From: an uncultured Candidatus Melainabacteria bacterium
GTDB taxonomy: Bacteria; Cyanobacteriota; Vampirovibrionia; Gastranaerophilales; Gastranaerophilaceae
NCBI GenBank assembly: GCA_934754505.1
Contig: CAKVIE010000006.1
Coordinates: 53,376-117,375, forward strand
DNA length: 64,000 nucleotides
Direction: 5' to 3'
Part shown: positions 34,090 to 42,928 of the stretch, one piece after another
Position numbering within the stretch: position 1 is the first letter of the stretch
How the letters are laid out: each line of letters begins with the position of its first letter
Translations under genes and position numbers: made by a program
The notes under the pieces: generated by a model
The model's input: only the letters and a program-made list of their open reading frames with translations
Told to the model about the DNA's origin: nothing
The model's database searches: none

Positions 34090-35631
34090 TTGGTATCACA
34101 GGTCACAACAGGAGTTTTAACGGGATTAACGGCACATAAAGTCACGGCAGAAGTTGATATGAACAATTCACTTCCGAGCGTAATAATTGTCGGACTTCCT
34201 GACACTGCGGTATCAGAAGCAAAAGAAAGAGTTCGTTCTGCGATAAGGAATTCAGGCTACTCATTTCCTGCTAAAAAAATCACAATCAATCTTGCTCCTG
34301 CCGACATAAGAAAAGAGGGAAGTGCTTATGATTTGCCGATTGCGATAGGAATTATAGCAATAGACGGCGAATTAAATTGTGAAAAATTTGCAGATTATTC
34401 TTTTATCGGAGAATTATCGCTCGATGGCTCATTGAGAGGTGTAAGCGGCATTTTACCGTTGGTTTCTGGATTAAAGGAACTTGGATTAAAAAAATTCATC
34501 GTGCCATTGGATAATGCAAAGGAAGCGGCGTTAATTCAAGATATAGAGGTTTATGGAGCAAAAAATTTAACTGAAGTCGTAAATCATTTTACAGACGACG
34601 TTGAAAAACAACAGTCGTTGAAACAAACAAAAATTGATTTACGCTCGTATATGGAAGCTGAAAACGGCGAATATCCGTTCGATTTCAAAGATGTAAAAGG
34701 ACAGTTGAAAGCAAAAAAAGCACTTGAAATAGCGGCAGCAGGCGGACATAATATTTTAATGTCAGGACCACCTGGGTCAGGAAAAACCTTGCTTGCAAAA
34801 TGCTTTTCGTCAATTTTGCCGCCGCCCGAACCTGATGAAGCGATAGAATTAACTAAAATTTATAGCATTGCAGGCTTGATAAACAGCGAAAAACCATTGA
34901 TTACAAAACGTCCGTTCAGAACTGTTCATCATACAGCATCACAAGTCGGAATAACAGGCGGAGGCTCAAATCCGAAACCTGGGGAGATAACGCTTGCACA
35001 TAGAGGAATTTTGTTTCTTGATGAAATTGTTGAATTTCCTCGTCAAGTTTTGGAAGTCTTAAGACAGCCTTTAGAAGACGGAGAAATTGTTATCTCAAGG
35101 GCACAAACAAGTTTAAAATACCCTGCCAAATTCATTTTGGTCGGCACAATGAACCCATGCCCGTGCGGATATTACGGTGACAAAGAGGAGAACTGCACTT
35201 GTACGGAAACACAAATTCAGAGGTACCGTTCAAAAATTTCAGGGCCGTTGTTAGACAGAATAGACATACAGATAGAAGTTCCTAAAATCAAAATAGATGA
35301 GCTTATCGGAAAAAATTTTGAAGGTGAAAGCTCCGCCTCGATAAGAGAACGTGTAACAAGGGCAAGAAACAGACAAACACAGAGATATAAAGGTCTTGGA
35401 ATTTATACGAATTCCGAACTCGGACCCAAACAGATAAAAAAATATTGCAAACTTGATGAAGCATCGGAACAGCTTTTGAAAATGGCAAGCAAAAAGTTCA
35501 ATATTTCAGGCAGAGGATACGACCGATTGCTGAAATTAGCAAGAACAATTGCTGATTTAGATGATAAAGATGAAATTTCGTCAAAGCACATTTCGCAGGC
35601 AATTCAATACAGAAACTTCATAGATAATTAA
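34090..35631 (+). CDS. comM: ComM/YifB family AAA+ protein (Mg-chelatase-like)
   Basis: A 513-residue AAA+ ATPase. ComM is a branch-migration helicase used during natural transformation. The start is TTG at 34090 with GGGAG 7 nt upstream. The N-terminal Lon-like domain has SLPSVIIVGLPDTAVSEAKE and KITINLAPADIRKEGSAYDL. Walker A is MSGPPGSGKTLLAKC, Walker B is GILFLDEIVEFPRQVLEVLR, and the Mg-chelatase motif TMNPCPCGYYG carries a Cys cluster with EENCTCTE. SGPLLDRIDIQIEVP and the C-terminal RGYDRLLKLARTIADLD complete the family pattern. With the prepilin at 51086 it may hint at DNA uptake ability, but this is inference. Confidence 0.95.
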   Translation: MVSQVTTGVLTGLTAHKVTAEVDMNNSLPSVIIVGLPDTAVSEAKERVRSAIRNSGYSFPAKKITINLAPADIRKEGSAYDLPIAIGIIAIDGELNCEKFADYSFIGELSLDGSLRGVSGILPLVSGLKELGLKKFIVPLDNAKEAALIQDIEVYGAKNLTEVVNHFTDDVEKQQSLKQTKIDLRSYMEAENGEYPFDFKDVKGQLKAKKALEIAAAGGHNILMSGPPGSGKTLLAKCFSSILPPPEPDEAIELTKIYSIAGLINSEKPLITKRPFRTVHHTASQVGITGGGSNPKPGEITLAHRGILFLDEIVEFPRQVLEVLRQPLEDGEIVISRAQTSLKYPAKFILVGTMNPCPCGYYGDKEENCTCTETQIQRYRSKISGPLLDRIDIQIEVPKIKIDELIGKNFEGESSASIRERVTRARNRQTQRYKGLGIYTNSELGPKQIKKYCKLDEASEQLLKMASKKFNISGRGYDRLLKLARTIADLDDKDEISSKHISQAIQYRNFIDN

Positions 35632-35919
35632 TTATAAAGAATTTTTGCAATGAGGGCAGATTTTTGCCGAGCGTTTTACGTCGTTTCCGCAATACGGGCA
35701 AACTTTGTAAACTTCGCCGATTTCAGGCTGAAAATCACGTTCTTTTTGCTCTTTTCTTTCGTAATATTTGTTTTTAGCTTTAGTAAAGATATTATAAACA
35801 ATAGCCAAAAAGATTAAAAAGCCTACTACATAATACAATTTCAATGCAATGAAAATCCATACGAACAAAACCGTCCACAATAAGCAGCCTATCGGACTGA
35901 TTTGTCTAAAATAAAACAT
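35632..35919 (-). CDS. Small membrane protein with C-terminal zinc ribbon
   Basis: A 95-residue protein. One long hydrophobic region (residues 10-48) can form two membrane helices (CLLWTVLFVWIFIALKLYYV, VGFLIFLAIVYNIF). A basic linker (KAKNKYYERKEQKERD) is followed by a zinc ribbon with CPYC and CPHC knuckles. Function is unknown. It is the last gene of the bamA-tsaE-tsaB unit, overlapping tsaB by 1 bp, and its stop abuts the convergent comM stop. Confidence 0.75.
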   Translation of the reverse strand: MFYFRQISPIGCLLWTVLFVWIFIALKLYYVVGFLIFLAIVYNIFTKAKNKYYERKEQKERDFQPEIGEVYKVCPYCGNDVKRSAKICPHCKNSL

Positions 35920-36593
35920 TACGCACCAACCTTTTTAGGCGGAGTAATTGACGGAGGCTGAATATAGAGCGGTTTTGCTTTTGCCCAAAAGTAGTCGTTT
36001 TCGGGATTTTGCAATTTTTTATAAACAATCTCATAAAGGAATTTGCCGAGCGGATAATCATCAGCTTCATAATTTACAGAAGAAATTTCCATCTTTTGTA
36101 ATTTTTCGTGCATTGAAGAATCTGTAATAATCTGATATTCATCTTGTGCAACCAAATCCGACAACTCATCGATATTAATTGATTTTGGTGAAATAACAAC
36201 CTCATCACCATTATAAACTGCAATGTAAGCTTTTTGTTTTCTTGCATCGAGAGCTACCAAAGATTTTTTATCCGTGGAATTAATTTTTGATAAAATCTCA
36301 AGTGACGGAACAGGAACAACCTTTATGCCGAGCTGTTGAGCCGCTGTTCTTGCAATTACGGTACAAATTCTTATCCCAGTAAAACTTCCCGGGCCTTCAT
36401 TGATACCGATTGCATCAAGATATTGAAGCATTATGTTCTCTGATTTCAAAATATCAATAATTTCAGGAATTAAATATGCACTGTGATATTTTTCTGAATC
36501 AGAACAAATTTCTTTTTTTACAATAATTTTGTCATCGACACCGTATGTAATATATGTTTTATTTAAAGATGTATCAAAAGTTAAAATTTTCAT
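35919..36593 (-). CDS. tsaB: TsaB, tRNA threonylcarbamoyladenosine synthesis protein
   Basis: TsaB is a non-catalytic ASKHA-fold partner of TsaD in making t6A37 in ANN-decoding tRNAs. The protein has 224 residues: ILTFDTSLNKTYITYGVDD, the conserved GINEGPGSFTGIRICTVIAR, QQLGIKVVPVPSLEILS and VALDARKQKAYIAVY. The start overlaps tsaE by 4 bp (ATGA). tsaD and tsaC are not in the window. mtaB, whose product adds a methylthio group to t6A, lies about 5 kb away on the other strand. Confidence 0.93.
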   Translation of the reverse strand: MKILTFDTSLNKTYITYGVDDKIIVKKEICSDSEKYHSAYLIPEIIDILKSENIMLQYLDAIGINEGPGSFTGIRICTVIARTAAQQLGIKVVPVPSLEILSKINSTDKKSLVALDARKQKAYIAVYNGDEVVISPKSINIDELSDLVAQDEYQIITDSSMHEKLQKMEISSVNYEADDYPLGKFLYEIVYKKLQNPENDYFWAKAKPLYIQPPSITPPKKVGA

Positions 36594-37063
36594 AATTTTG
36601 CCAATTCATTTACAATTTTTTCCGATTTTTCACCAATTGCGGAAAATTCAAATACACGTTCAGTATCCGACAAATAAGAAATTTTTACAATTACCCTGTC
36701 GAACGGTAACTCTGTATCAGGTGAAAATTCAGCCCACTCGACCATTGTCAAAACTTTACCTTCGGAATATTCTTCAAGCTCGTCAGAAATTGTCGATACA
36801 CCTTCATTTTCAAGTCTGTATAAATCAAAATGATATACCGGAAGTTTACCGCTTTTGTATTCATTCAAAATTACAAAACTCGGACTTGTAACTTTTTGCT
36901 TTACATCTAAATGTTTGCAAACCAATTTTGTAAAAGCTGTTTTTCCTGCACCGATATCACCGTGCAAACACACAAAAGCACCCGAATTTTCAACAACTTT
37001 TGCGAATTCTTCAGCAACTTTCTCTGTATCTTCAAGACTTTCACAATTAAATGAAACAGCCAT
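36590..37063 (-). CDS. tsaE: TsaE, tRNA threonylcarbamoyladenosine synthesis ATPase
   Basis: TsaE is the small P-loop ATPase of the TsaBDE complex. The product has 157 residues. Walker A is LHGDIGAGKTAFTKLV, followed by the family blocks VTSPSFVILNEYKSGKLPVY and HFDLYRLEN. The Walker B-like region includes VLTMVEWAEFSPD with the conserved EW. It overlaps tsaB by 4 bp and its start overlaps the bamA stop by 1 bp, so all three are co-translated. Confidence 0.94.
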   Translation of the reverse strand: MAVSFNCESLEDTEKVAEEFAKVVENSGAFVCLHGDIGAGKTAFTKLVCKHLDVKQKVTSPSFVILNEYKSGKLPVYHFDLYRLENEGVSTISDELEEYSEGKVLTMVEWAEFSPDTELPFDRVIVKISYLSDTERVFEFSAIGEKSEKIVNELAKL

Positions 37064-39045
37064 TAGAACAAATCTCCGATGCCGAATGTAAACGCACCTT
37101 TGCTGTTGCCTTTGCCAACATTTGTGAGCGGATAACCATAATCGATACTCAATGGTCCTACACCGGGAACAAATACTTTGATACCTGCACCAAATGCTAC
37201 ACCATAACCGGGTCTGTTATACATTTTGTCCGAAATGGTTGTATTAAATAATTTACCTGCATCAACAAACATAGCAAACTTAACATTATCAAGGAATTTA
37301 AGCTGTTTAACTCTGTCTAAGAAGAAGAACGGAGTAGTCAACTCAACCGAACCAGTTACATAAGAATTACCCGTACCGATAGAACTCATCTTGTAACCTC
37401 TTACGGAATACGGACCGCCGAGTCTGAATGCCATAACTTCAGGAATATCGCCGTGGATAGTACCGCCTGCACGAGCAGTTACTGACAAAGCTGATTTTGT
37501 CATAACAGGAATATATCTTCTTAATCCTGCAGTTAAAATACCGTGAGTTGAACCTAAATCATTCAAACCAAAGTTTTCTGTAAATTTAAGGTTTGCAACA
37601 ACACCATCACGAGGATTGATAATTCTATCTCTTGTATCATAAACAAGCGACGGAGCTAATGCGAGGAACGTACCGCCTTTAAGTTGATTAGCTCTCTCCG
37701 TAATTGGAATTCCGTGCATTGCATACAAATTAGCAATTTGGAAGAAATCTCCTTCTTTCAAATTAACATTTTCTAAACCGATTTTAAACGAACCTGATAA
37801 GTTTCTAAATTTCTTGAATTGCTTAGACGCAACGGCTTCTATACCAAAACGTCTTTCCATAGCAAGAGGAATTTGGTAGCTGGCAAAATCCTGCCAATAA
37901 CCTTTATACAACATAGAAACATCTGTTCCCATAAATCTCGGTTCAAAGAAACTGATATCACCCTGCAAATTTGCTCTGTTCAAGGTCGAATCATCAGACA
38001 TCAAAACACCTGTACCAGCAAGGAAGTTTATAGAAATTCTTTGACCTTTGCCAAGGAAATTATTCTCAACGAAACCTGCTTGTCCGAAGAAACCCGTTGC
38101 AGTATCAAGACCTGCACCAAGGCTGACAGTCGCTGTTCTTTGTTCGATAAGATTTATTGTAATATCATAGTAATCCGTGTCGTCGCATTTTTCGATTGTA
38201 CGATTTACATCTTTAAATGCTTGAGTACCATACAATCTGATTAAATCTTCCCTTATTGTATTTTCGTTATAAACAGTACCGGGAACTGATAAAATATTTC
38301 TATCTACGACATAGTCTTTTGTTTTATCATTACCTTCAAATTTAACTGTATTAATAATACCTTCAGCAATATTGAGGTTTACACAGCCATCGGGATCATC
38401 TTGAACATTATCAACACGAGCAAGAATATAACCTTTTGAAGAATATAATTCTTCAATTTTTTCAACCGCATCATTTAAAGTTGAAATATTTTGAGGCTGA
38501 TTTTCAAGCGGAGCAAGAAGTTCCGTGATTTCACCGGCAGAAACTACAGAATTACCTGTAACCGTAAATTCAGTAATCGGTCTGTTTTCTTCAACGTAAA
38601 TTTTTAAAACAACATTATTATCTTTGTCTTTAATCGGAACGGCACGCATTTTGTCCGTAAACCAACCCATATTATAGATTTCCGTCAAACTTTTTTGAAT
38701 AGCTTCGGGCGAATAAACATCTCCGACCTGCATATCCATAGCCTGCATAATGTCATTATTTCTGATAATTCTGTTTCCCTCAATGTTGATACCGGAAATA
38801 ACAGATTTTTTTGTTTTGGATTTTTTTGATTTATCAGAGTTGCTAGCTTGCTTTTTAGTTTTTTCAACTTTTTTATCGGACTTAGCTGCACCCGAGTTAT
38901 CAAAAATATTTTGATTAGTTTCATCTTCGGGGAGCGGGGGCATAAAGTCCTCAACAGCGTATGCCGGAGCAAACATGCCCGTCAACACTAAACAACTTGT
39001 GATATATAAAGATTTTAATTTATTACTTAATTTCATACTGACCAT
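37063..39045 (-). CDS. bamA: Omp85/BamA-family outer membrane protein with POTRA domains
   Basis: BamA inserts beta-barrel proteins in the outer membrane. The protein has about 660 residues. A signal peptide (LYITSCLVLTGMFAPAYA) precedes a polar linker and at least three POTRA domains (IEGNRIIRNNDIMQAMDMQV; FTVTGNSVVSAGEITELLAP; VKFEGNDKTKDYVVDRN). The C-terminal half is the Omp85 barrel with FRLGGPYSVRGYKMSSIGTG (the VRGY loop of lid strand) and the final GAFTFGIGDLF strand. ATG codons at 39045 and 39036 and a TTG at 39060 are possible. TATAAT lies at 39062-39067 (minus), giving a roughly 10 nt leader with no ribosome site, so I chose the first ATG. The start is uncertain; the family is not. 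Confidence 0.93.
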   Translation of the reverse strand: MVSMKLSNKLKSLYITSCLVLTGMFAPAYAVEDFMPPLPEDETNQNIFDNSGAAKSDKKVEKTKKQASNSDKSKKSKTKKSVISGINIEGNRIIRNNDIMQAMDMQVGDVYSPEAIQKSLTEIYNMGWFTDKMRAVPIKDKDNNVVLKIYVEENRPITEFTVTGNSVVSAGEITELLAPLENQPQNISTLNDAVEKIEELYSSKGYILARVDNVQDDPDGCVNLNIAEGIINTVKFEGNDKTKDYVVDRNILSVPGTVYNENTIREDLIRLYGTQAFKDVNRTIEKCDDTDYYDITINLIEQRTATVSLGAGLDTATGFFGQAGFVENNFLGKGQRISINFLAGTGVLMSDDSTLNRANLQGDISFFEPRFMGTDVSMLYKGYWQDFASYQIPLAMERRFGIEAVASKQFKKFRNLSGSFKIGLENVNLKEGDFFQIANLYAMHGIPITERANQLKGGTFLALAPSLVYDTRDRIINPRDGVVANLKFTENFGLNDLGSTHGILTAGLRRYIPVMTKSALSVTARAGGTIHGDIPEVMAFRLGGPYSVRGYKMSSIGTGNSYVTGSVELTTPFFFLDRVKQLKFLDNVKFAMFVDAGKLFNTTISDKMYNRPGYGVAFGAGIKVFVPGVGPLSIDYGYPLTNVGKGNSKGAFTFGIGDLF

Positions 39046-39153
39046 GGATTTATCTGACAAAATTATAACACAGATAACTTTTTATTAGTATAATTCAAAA
39101 TTAATAAATAGACAAAAAGGTTTAAAAGTTTAAGTTTTTGTAATATTTTGTAT

Positions 39154-39159
39154 TATAAT
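39154..39159 (+). promoter_or_regulatory. -10 box of the his operon
   Basis: TATAAT at 39154-39159 gives an expected transcript start near 39166. AGAGGA at 39178-39183 is the ribosome site for the ATG at 39190. A clear -35 box was not identified. Confidence 0.5.
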
Positions 39160-39189
39160 TAGAGAAAGTAAAAAGACAGAGGATAAAAG

Positions 39190-40416
39190 ATGTTAATTCC
39201 GAGTATAGATTTAATTGGCGGCAAAGCCGTACAATTAAGACAAGGCAAAGAAAAAGTTCTTGAAAGAGAAGATGTGGAAGAACTTGCAAGAGAATTTGGA
39301 AAATACGGAGAAATAGCCGTAATAGATTTAGATGCAGCAATGGGAAAAGGTGATAACGAAGATGTTATCAGAAGAATTTGTAAAATTGCAAAATGTCGTG
39401 TCGGCGGCGGAATCAGAACCCGTGAAAAAGCAAAAAGAATGCTTGCATTAGGTGCAAAAAAAATCATAATCGGAACAGCAGCAAGTGAAGAATTTTTATC
39501 AAAACTTCCGAAAGATAAGGTTTTGCTTGCAATAGATGCAAAAAACGGAAAAATTTCACAAAAAGGCTGGACAGAAGAAATAGACAAGACTCCTGCCGAT
39601 TTCGTGAAAGAATTTGACCACCTTTGCTCAGGATATCTCTATACAATCGTGGAAAACGAAGGCATGATGCAGGGTACAAAAATTGACGAAATCAAAAAAA
39701 TAAGAGAAATAACAAAACACGAACTCGTTGCAGCAGGCGGAATTTCTACTGTTGAAGAAATTGTCGAACTTGAAAAAATGAACGTTTCTTCACAGCTCGG
39801 CATGTCAATTTACACAGGTGCAATAAATTTAAAAGACGCATTTATAGCAAATTTGGACTTTGAAAAACAAAACGGACTTATCCCGACGATTGTTCAAGAC
39901 GTTGATACAAAACAAGTTTTAATGCTTGCATATTCAAACAAAGAAAGCCTTGAAAAAACCTTTGATACAGGGCTTGCGACGTATTTCAGCCGTTCAAGAA
40001 ATGAACTTTGGACAAAAGGTTTAACGTCAGGAAATACCCAAGATTTTGTAACAGCAAGATTTGACTGCGACAAAGATTCGATTTTATTCTACGTAAAACA
40101 AAAAGGCAATGCTTGTCATTTAGACAGATATTCTTGTTTTGAAGAAAAAGAATTTTGCATTAACGAGCTTTACGAATTACTTTTGGACAGAAAGAAAAAT
40201 CTTCCCGAAAACTCTTTCACGACAAAACTTTTCAAAGATGAATTTTACTTAAAAAGAAAAATTATGGAAGAAGCCTTTGAATCGGTTAATTTTGAACAAG
40301 GTGACGGACTTGAATGGGAAGCAAGCGATTTAACATACTTTATGTTGACCTTTATGGCAATGCACGGTGTCACCCCGAAAGACATTATCAGCAACCTTGC
40401 ATCGAGGACAAAATAA
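39190..40416 (+). CDS. hisAIE: Trifunctional HisA-HisI-HisE fusion, histidine biosynthesis
   Basis: One 408-residue chain carries three successive activities of histidine synthesis. Residues 1-225 are HisA (ProFAR isomerase barrel): MLIPSIDLIGGKAVQLRQGK, EIAVIDLDAAMGKGDN, CRVGGGIRTREKAK and LLAIDAKNGKI. Residues about 230-330 are HisI (PR-AMP cyclohydrolase): QDVDTKQVLMLAYSNKESL, TYFSRSRNELWTKGLTSGN and FYVKQKGNACHLDRYSC, with the zinc cysteines. Residues about 335-408 are HisE (PR-ATP pyrophosphohydrolase): FYLKRKIMEEAFESVN and WEASDLTYFMLTFMAMHGVT. No internal stop or frameshift is seen. The stop overlaps the hisD start by one base (TAATG). HisI-HisE fusions are common; HisA at the N terminus is unusual. 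Confidence 0.92.
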   Translation: MLIPSIDLIGGKAVQLRQGKEKVLEREDVEELAREFGKYGEIAVIDLDAAMGKGDNEDVIRRICKIAKCRVGGGIRTREKAKRMLALGAKKIIIGTAASEEFLSKLPKDKVLLAIDAKNGKISQKGWTEEIDKTPADFVKEFDHLCSGYLYTIVENEGMMQGTKIDEIKKIREITKHELVAAGGISTVEEIVELEKMNVSSQLGMSIYTGAINLKDAFIANLDFEKQNGLIPTIVQDVDTKQVLMLAYSNKESLEKTFDTGLATYFSRSRNELWTKGLTSGNTQDFVTARFDCDKDSILFYVKQKGNACHLDRYSCFEEKEFCINELYELLLDRKKNLPENSFTTKLFKDEFYLKRKIMEEAFESVNFEQGDGLEWEASDLTYFMLTFMAMHGVTPKDIISNLASRTK

Positions 40417-41642
40417 TGAAAATCGTAAAAGAACTTACAGAAGAATTTTTCACGGAAACACAAGACGTCACCCAAACGGTACAAGAAATAATAAATGACG
40501 TTAAATCAAATGGTGATGAGGCTGTCAGACGTTATACCAAACAATTTGATAAACTTGATTTACAAGATTTTGAAATAACGGAAGAAGAGGCTCAAAATGC
40601 CGTAAATTCTTTGGATAAGGAAGTTTTAGAGGCTATTGAATTTTCTGTAAACAACGTAAAAGAATTTGCGAAAGCACAATTAGGCTCGGTCAAAAACACC
40701 GTTTACCAAAGCGAAGGTGCAACATTAGGACATAAAATTATTCCGATAGAAAAAGTCGGTTGTTATATCCCCGGAGGCAATTATCCGCTTCCGAGTACGG
40801 CAATTATGACAATCGTTCCAGCCAAAGTTGCAGGTGTTAAAGAAATCATAGCTGTTTCACCCAAAGCACAGCCTGTCACAATAGCAGCGGCAAAACTTTC
40901 GGGTGCAACAAAAATTTATAAAATCGGCGGAGTTCAAGCCATTGCGGCATTAGCATACGGAACAGAAACTATTTCGGCAGTAGATAAAATTACAGGCCCC
41001 GGAAATAAATATGTTGCAACAGCTAAAAAAATCGTTTACGGAGATTGCGGAATAGACTTTGTTGCAGGTCCGTCGGAAGTAATGGTTATTGCAGACGAAA
41101 GTGCAAACCCCGAATTTGTTGCGGCAGATTTACTTGCACAATGTGAACACGATAGAGATGCAAGAGCATATTTGATTTGCTTTAGCGAAGATTTTGCAAA
41201 AAAAGTTGATGAATATGCTAAAAAGTTTTTGACAGAATTAAAAACAGCAGAAATTGCAAAAATTTCATACGAAAAATCTACGGCATGTATTGTCAAAACT
41301 ATTGATGAGGCTGTAGAAATAGCAAATAAAAAAGCCCCTGAACATTTGGAAATTATTTTAAACGATTATCAAAACCACGTTGATAAATTTACAAATTACG
41401 GTTCGCTCTTTATCGGAAATTATTCAGCGGAAGTATTCGGAGATTATGTAAGCGGCACAAACCACACTTTGCCGACAAGCCGAGCAGCAAGATACACGGG
41501 AGGTTTGAGCGTTTTTGATTATATAAAAATTCAGACTTTCCAAAAAATAGAAAATCCCGAAAAATTTGCGAAATATGCCTCGATTTTAGCAGAACAAGAG
41601 GGTCTTATGGCACACAAATTAGCAGCAGATGTGAGAAAATAA
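40416..41642 (+). CDS. hisD: Histidinol dehydrogenase
   Basis: HisD carries out the last two oxidations from histidinol to histidine with NAD and zinc. The ATG at 40416 overlaps the preceding stop (TAATG) and gives 408 residues (MKIVKELTEEFF); the frame is open for 34 codons further upstream, inside the HisE region. Signatures are EKVGCYIPGGNYPLPSTAIM, KIYKIGGVQAIAALAYGTE, DKITGPGNKYVATAKKIVYG and DFVAGPSEVMVIADESANPE, with DLLAQCEHDRDARAYL and the late GTNHTLPTSRAARY. At about 408 residues it is a little short for HisD but complete. It is coupled to mtaB downstream in the same TAATG way. Confidence 0.95.
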   Translation: MKIVKELTEEFFTETQDVTQTVQEIINDVKSNGDEAVRRYTKQFDKLDLQDFEITEEEAQNAVNSLDKEVLEAIEFSVNNVKEFAKAQLGSVKNTVYQSEGATLGHKIIPIEKVGCYIPGGNYPLPSTAIMTIVPAKVAGVKEIIAVSPKAQPVTIAAAKLSGATKIYKIGGVQAIAALAYGTETISAVDKITGPGNKYVATAKKIVYGDCGIDFVAGPSEVMVIADESANPEFVAADLLAQCEHDRDARAYLICFSEDFAKKVDEYAKKFLTELKTAEIAKISYEKSTACIVKTIDEAVEIANKKAPEHLEIILNDYQNHVDKFTNYGSLFIGNYSAEVFGDYVSGTNHTLPTSRAARYTGGLSVFDYIKIQTFQKIENPEKFAKYASILAEQEGLMAHKLAADVRK

Positions 41643-42928
41643 TGGCAACCTTTTTGATAAAAACTTTTGGCTGTAAAACAAACCAAACCGAATCGGCAGT
41701 TATGGAAGAAAAACTCTTGAACTGCGGATTTTCGCCTGCCGAAAATATTGAAAAATGTGATTATTATATTTTCAATTCTTGTGCTGTCACATTAGAAGCT
41801 GAAAAGAAGTTATTGCAAGCAATTAAATCGGTTAAACACAAAAATCCGAATATAAAAATTCTTTTAACAGGCTGTTACGCCCAGCTTCACAAAAATGAAG
41901 AAAATCCTTTATTTGACAAAGTTTTCGGAATTTATGAAAAACCTGATATTGTTGAAATTATAAGAAATGACAATAAAATTTCGGTGTCAGATATAAATTC
42001 ACACAAAAACTTCAGATATGAAAAGCTCACAAGATTTAACCGAACACGAGCAACGATAAAAATACAAGACGGCTGCAATAACCGCTGCAGTTATTGTACG
42101 ATTTGCATCGCAAGAGGATTATCAAGAAGCTGTAAATTGGAAGACATTATCGAGCAAGTTCGAGAACTTACTCAAAACGGCTATAACGAAATAGTTTTGA
42201 CAGGTATTCACGTCGGTCAATGGGGGCTTGATTTAACACCTAAAATGTCGCTTATTGATTTATTCAAAGAACTTGATAAAACAGATGTAAAAACAATCAG
42301 GACAGGCTCTTTAGACCCTAATGAATTAACCGATGAATTGATTGATTTTATGTCAAAATCAGAAAAATTCTGTCCGCATTTTCATCTTTCGCTCCAATCA
42401 CTATGCGACACAACGCTGAAAAACATGAACAGACATTATAAATTTGAAAAAATAAAAAATATCGTTGAAAAACTCAATGATAAATTCAAAAATGTTTTCA
42501 TAGGCTGTGACATAATTGTCGGATTTCCAAACGAAACAATCGAGGATTTTGAATTAACATTAAACCGATTAAAAGAGCTAAAACTCTCTCAAATTCACGT
42601 TTTCCCGTATTCTATCAGACCTAATACGCCTGCCGCAAAAATGGATAAGCAAATTGAACAAAACGAAAAACACAGAAGAATGCAGCTCGTAAAAGATTTA
42701 TCAACCGCTAAACATCTCGAGTTCTTAAAGGAAAATATCGGGCATGAGTGTTTTGTAACAGTTGAAAAAAATCCCGATAAAAAAACAGGACTTTATAAAG
42801 CCGTAACACCCAATTATATTAAGGTTTTATTTGAAGCAACACCTGATTTAAAAAATCAATATCACAAAATTCAACTTGTCAAAATTGATGAAGAAAAAGA
42901 ATTTGCAATCGGAAAAATAATTAATTAA
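41642..42928 (+). CDS. mtaB: MtaB, tRNA t6A37 methylthiotransferase (radical SAM)
   Basis: MtaB converts t6A37 to ms2t6A37 in tRNA. The product has 428 residues. The N-terminal UPF0004 domain shows three cysteines for the auxiliary cluster (FGCKTNQTES, FNSCAVT, LLTGCYAQL). The radical SAM motif is QDGCNNRCSYCTICIARG, and the core includes EIVLTGIHVGQWGLD and HLSLQSLCDTTLKNMNRHY, the latter with the LQS..... L..M.R.Y family pattern. The C-terminal TRAM-like region is from about residue 365. MtaB is preferred over MiaB because of the GIHVGQ and FGCKTNQ features. The start overlaps the hisD stop by one base. Confidence 0.9.
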   Translation: MATFLIKTFGCKTNQTESAVMEEKLLNCGFSPAENIEKCDYYIFNSCAVTLEAEKKLLQAIKSVKHKNPNIKILLTGCYAQLHKNEENPLFDKVFGIYEKPDIVEIIRNDNKISVSDINSHKNFRYEKLTRFNRTRATIKIQDGCNNRCSYCTICIARGLSRSCKLEDIIEQVRELTQNGYNEIVLTGIHVGQWGLDLTPKMSLIDLFKELDKTDVKTIRTGSLDPNELTDELIDFMSKSEKFCPHFHLSLQSLCDTTLKNMNRHYKFEKIKNIVEKLNDKFKNVFIGCDIIVGFPNETIEDFELTLNRLKELKLSQIHVFPYSIRPNTPAAKMDKQIEQNEKHRRMQLVKDLSTAKHLEFLKENIGHECFVTVEKNPDKKTGLYKAVTPNYIKVLFEATPDLKNQYHKIQLVKIDEEKEFAIGKIIN

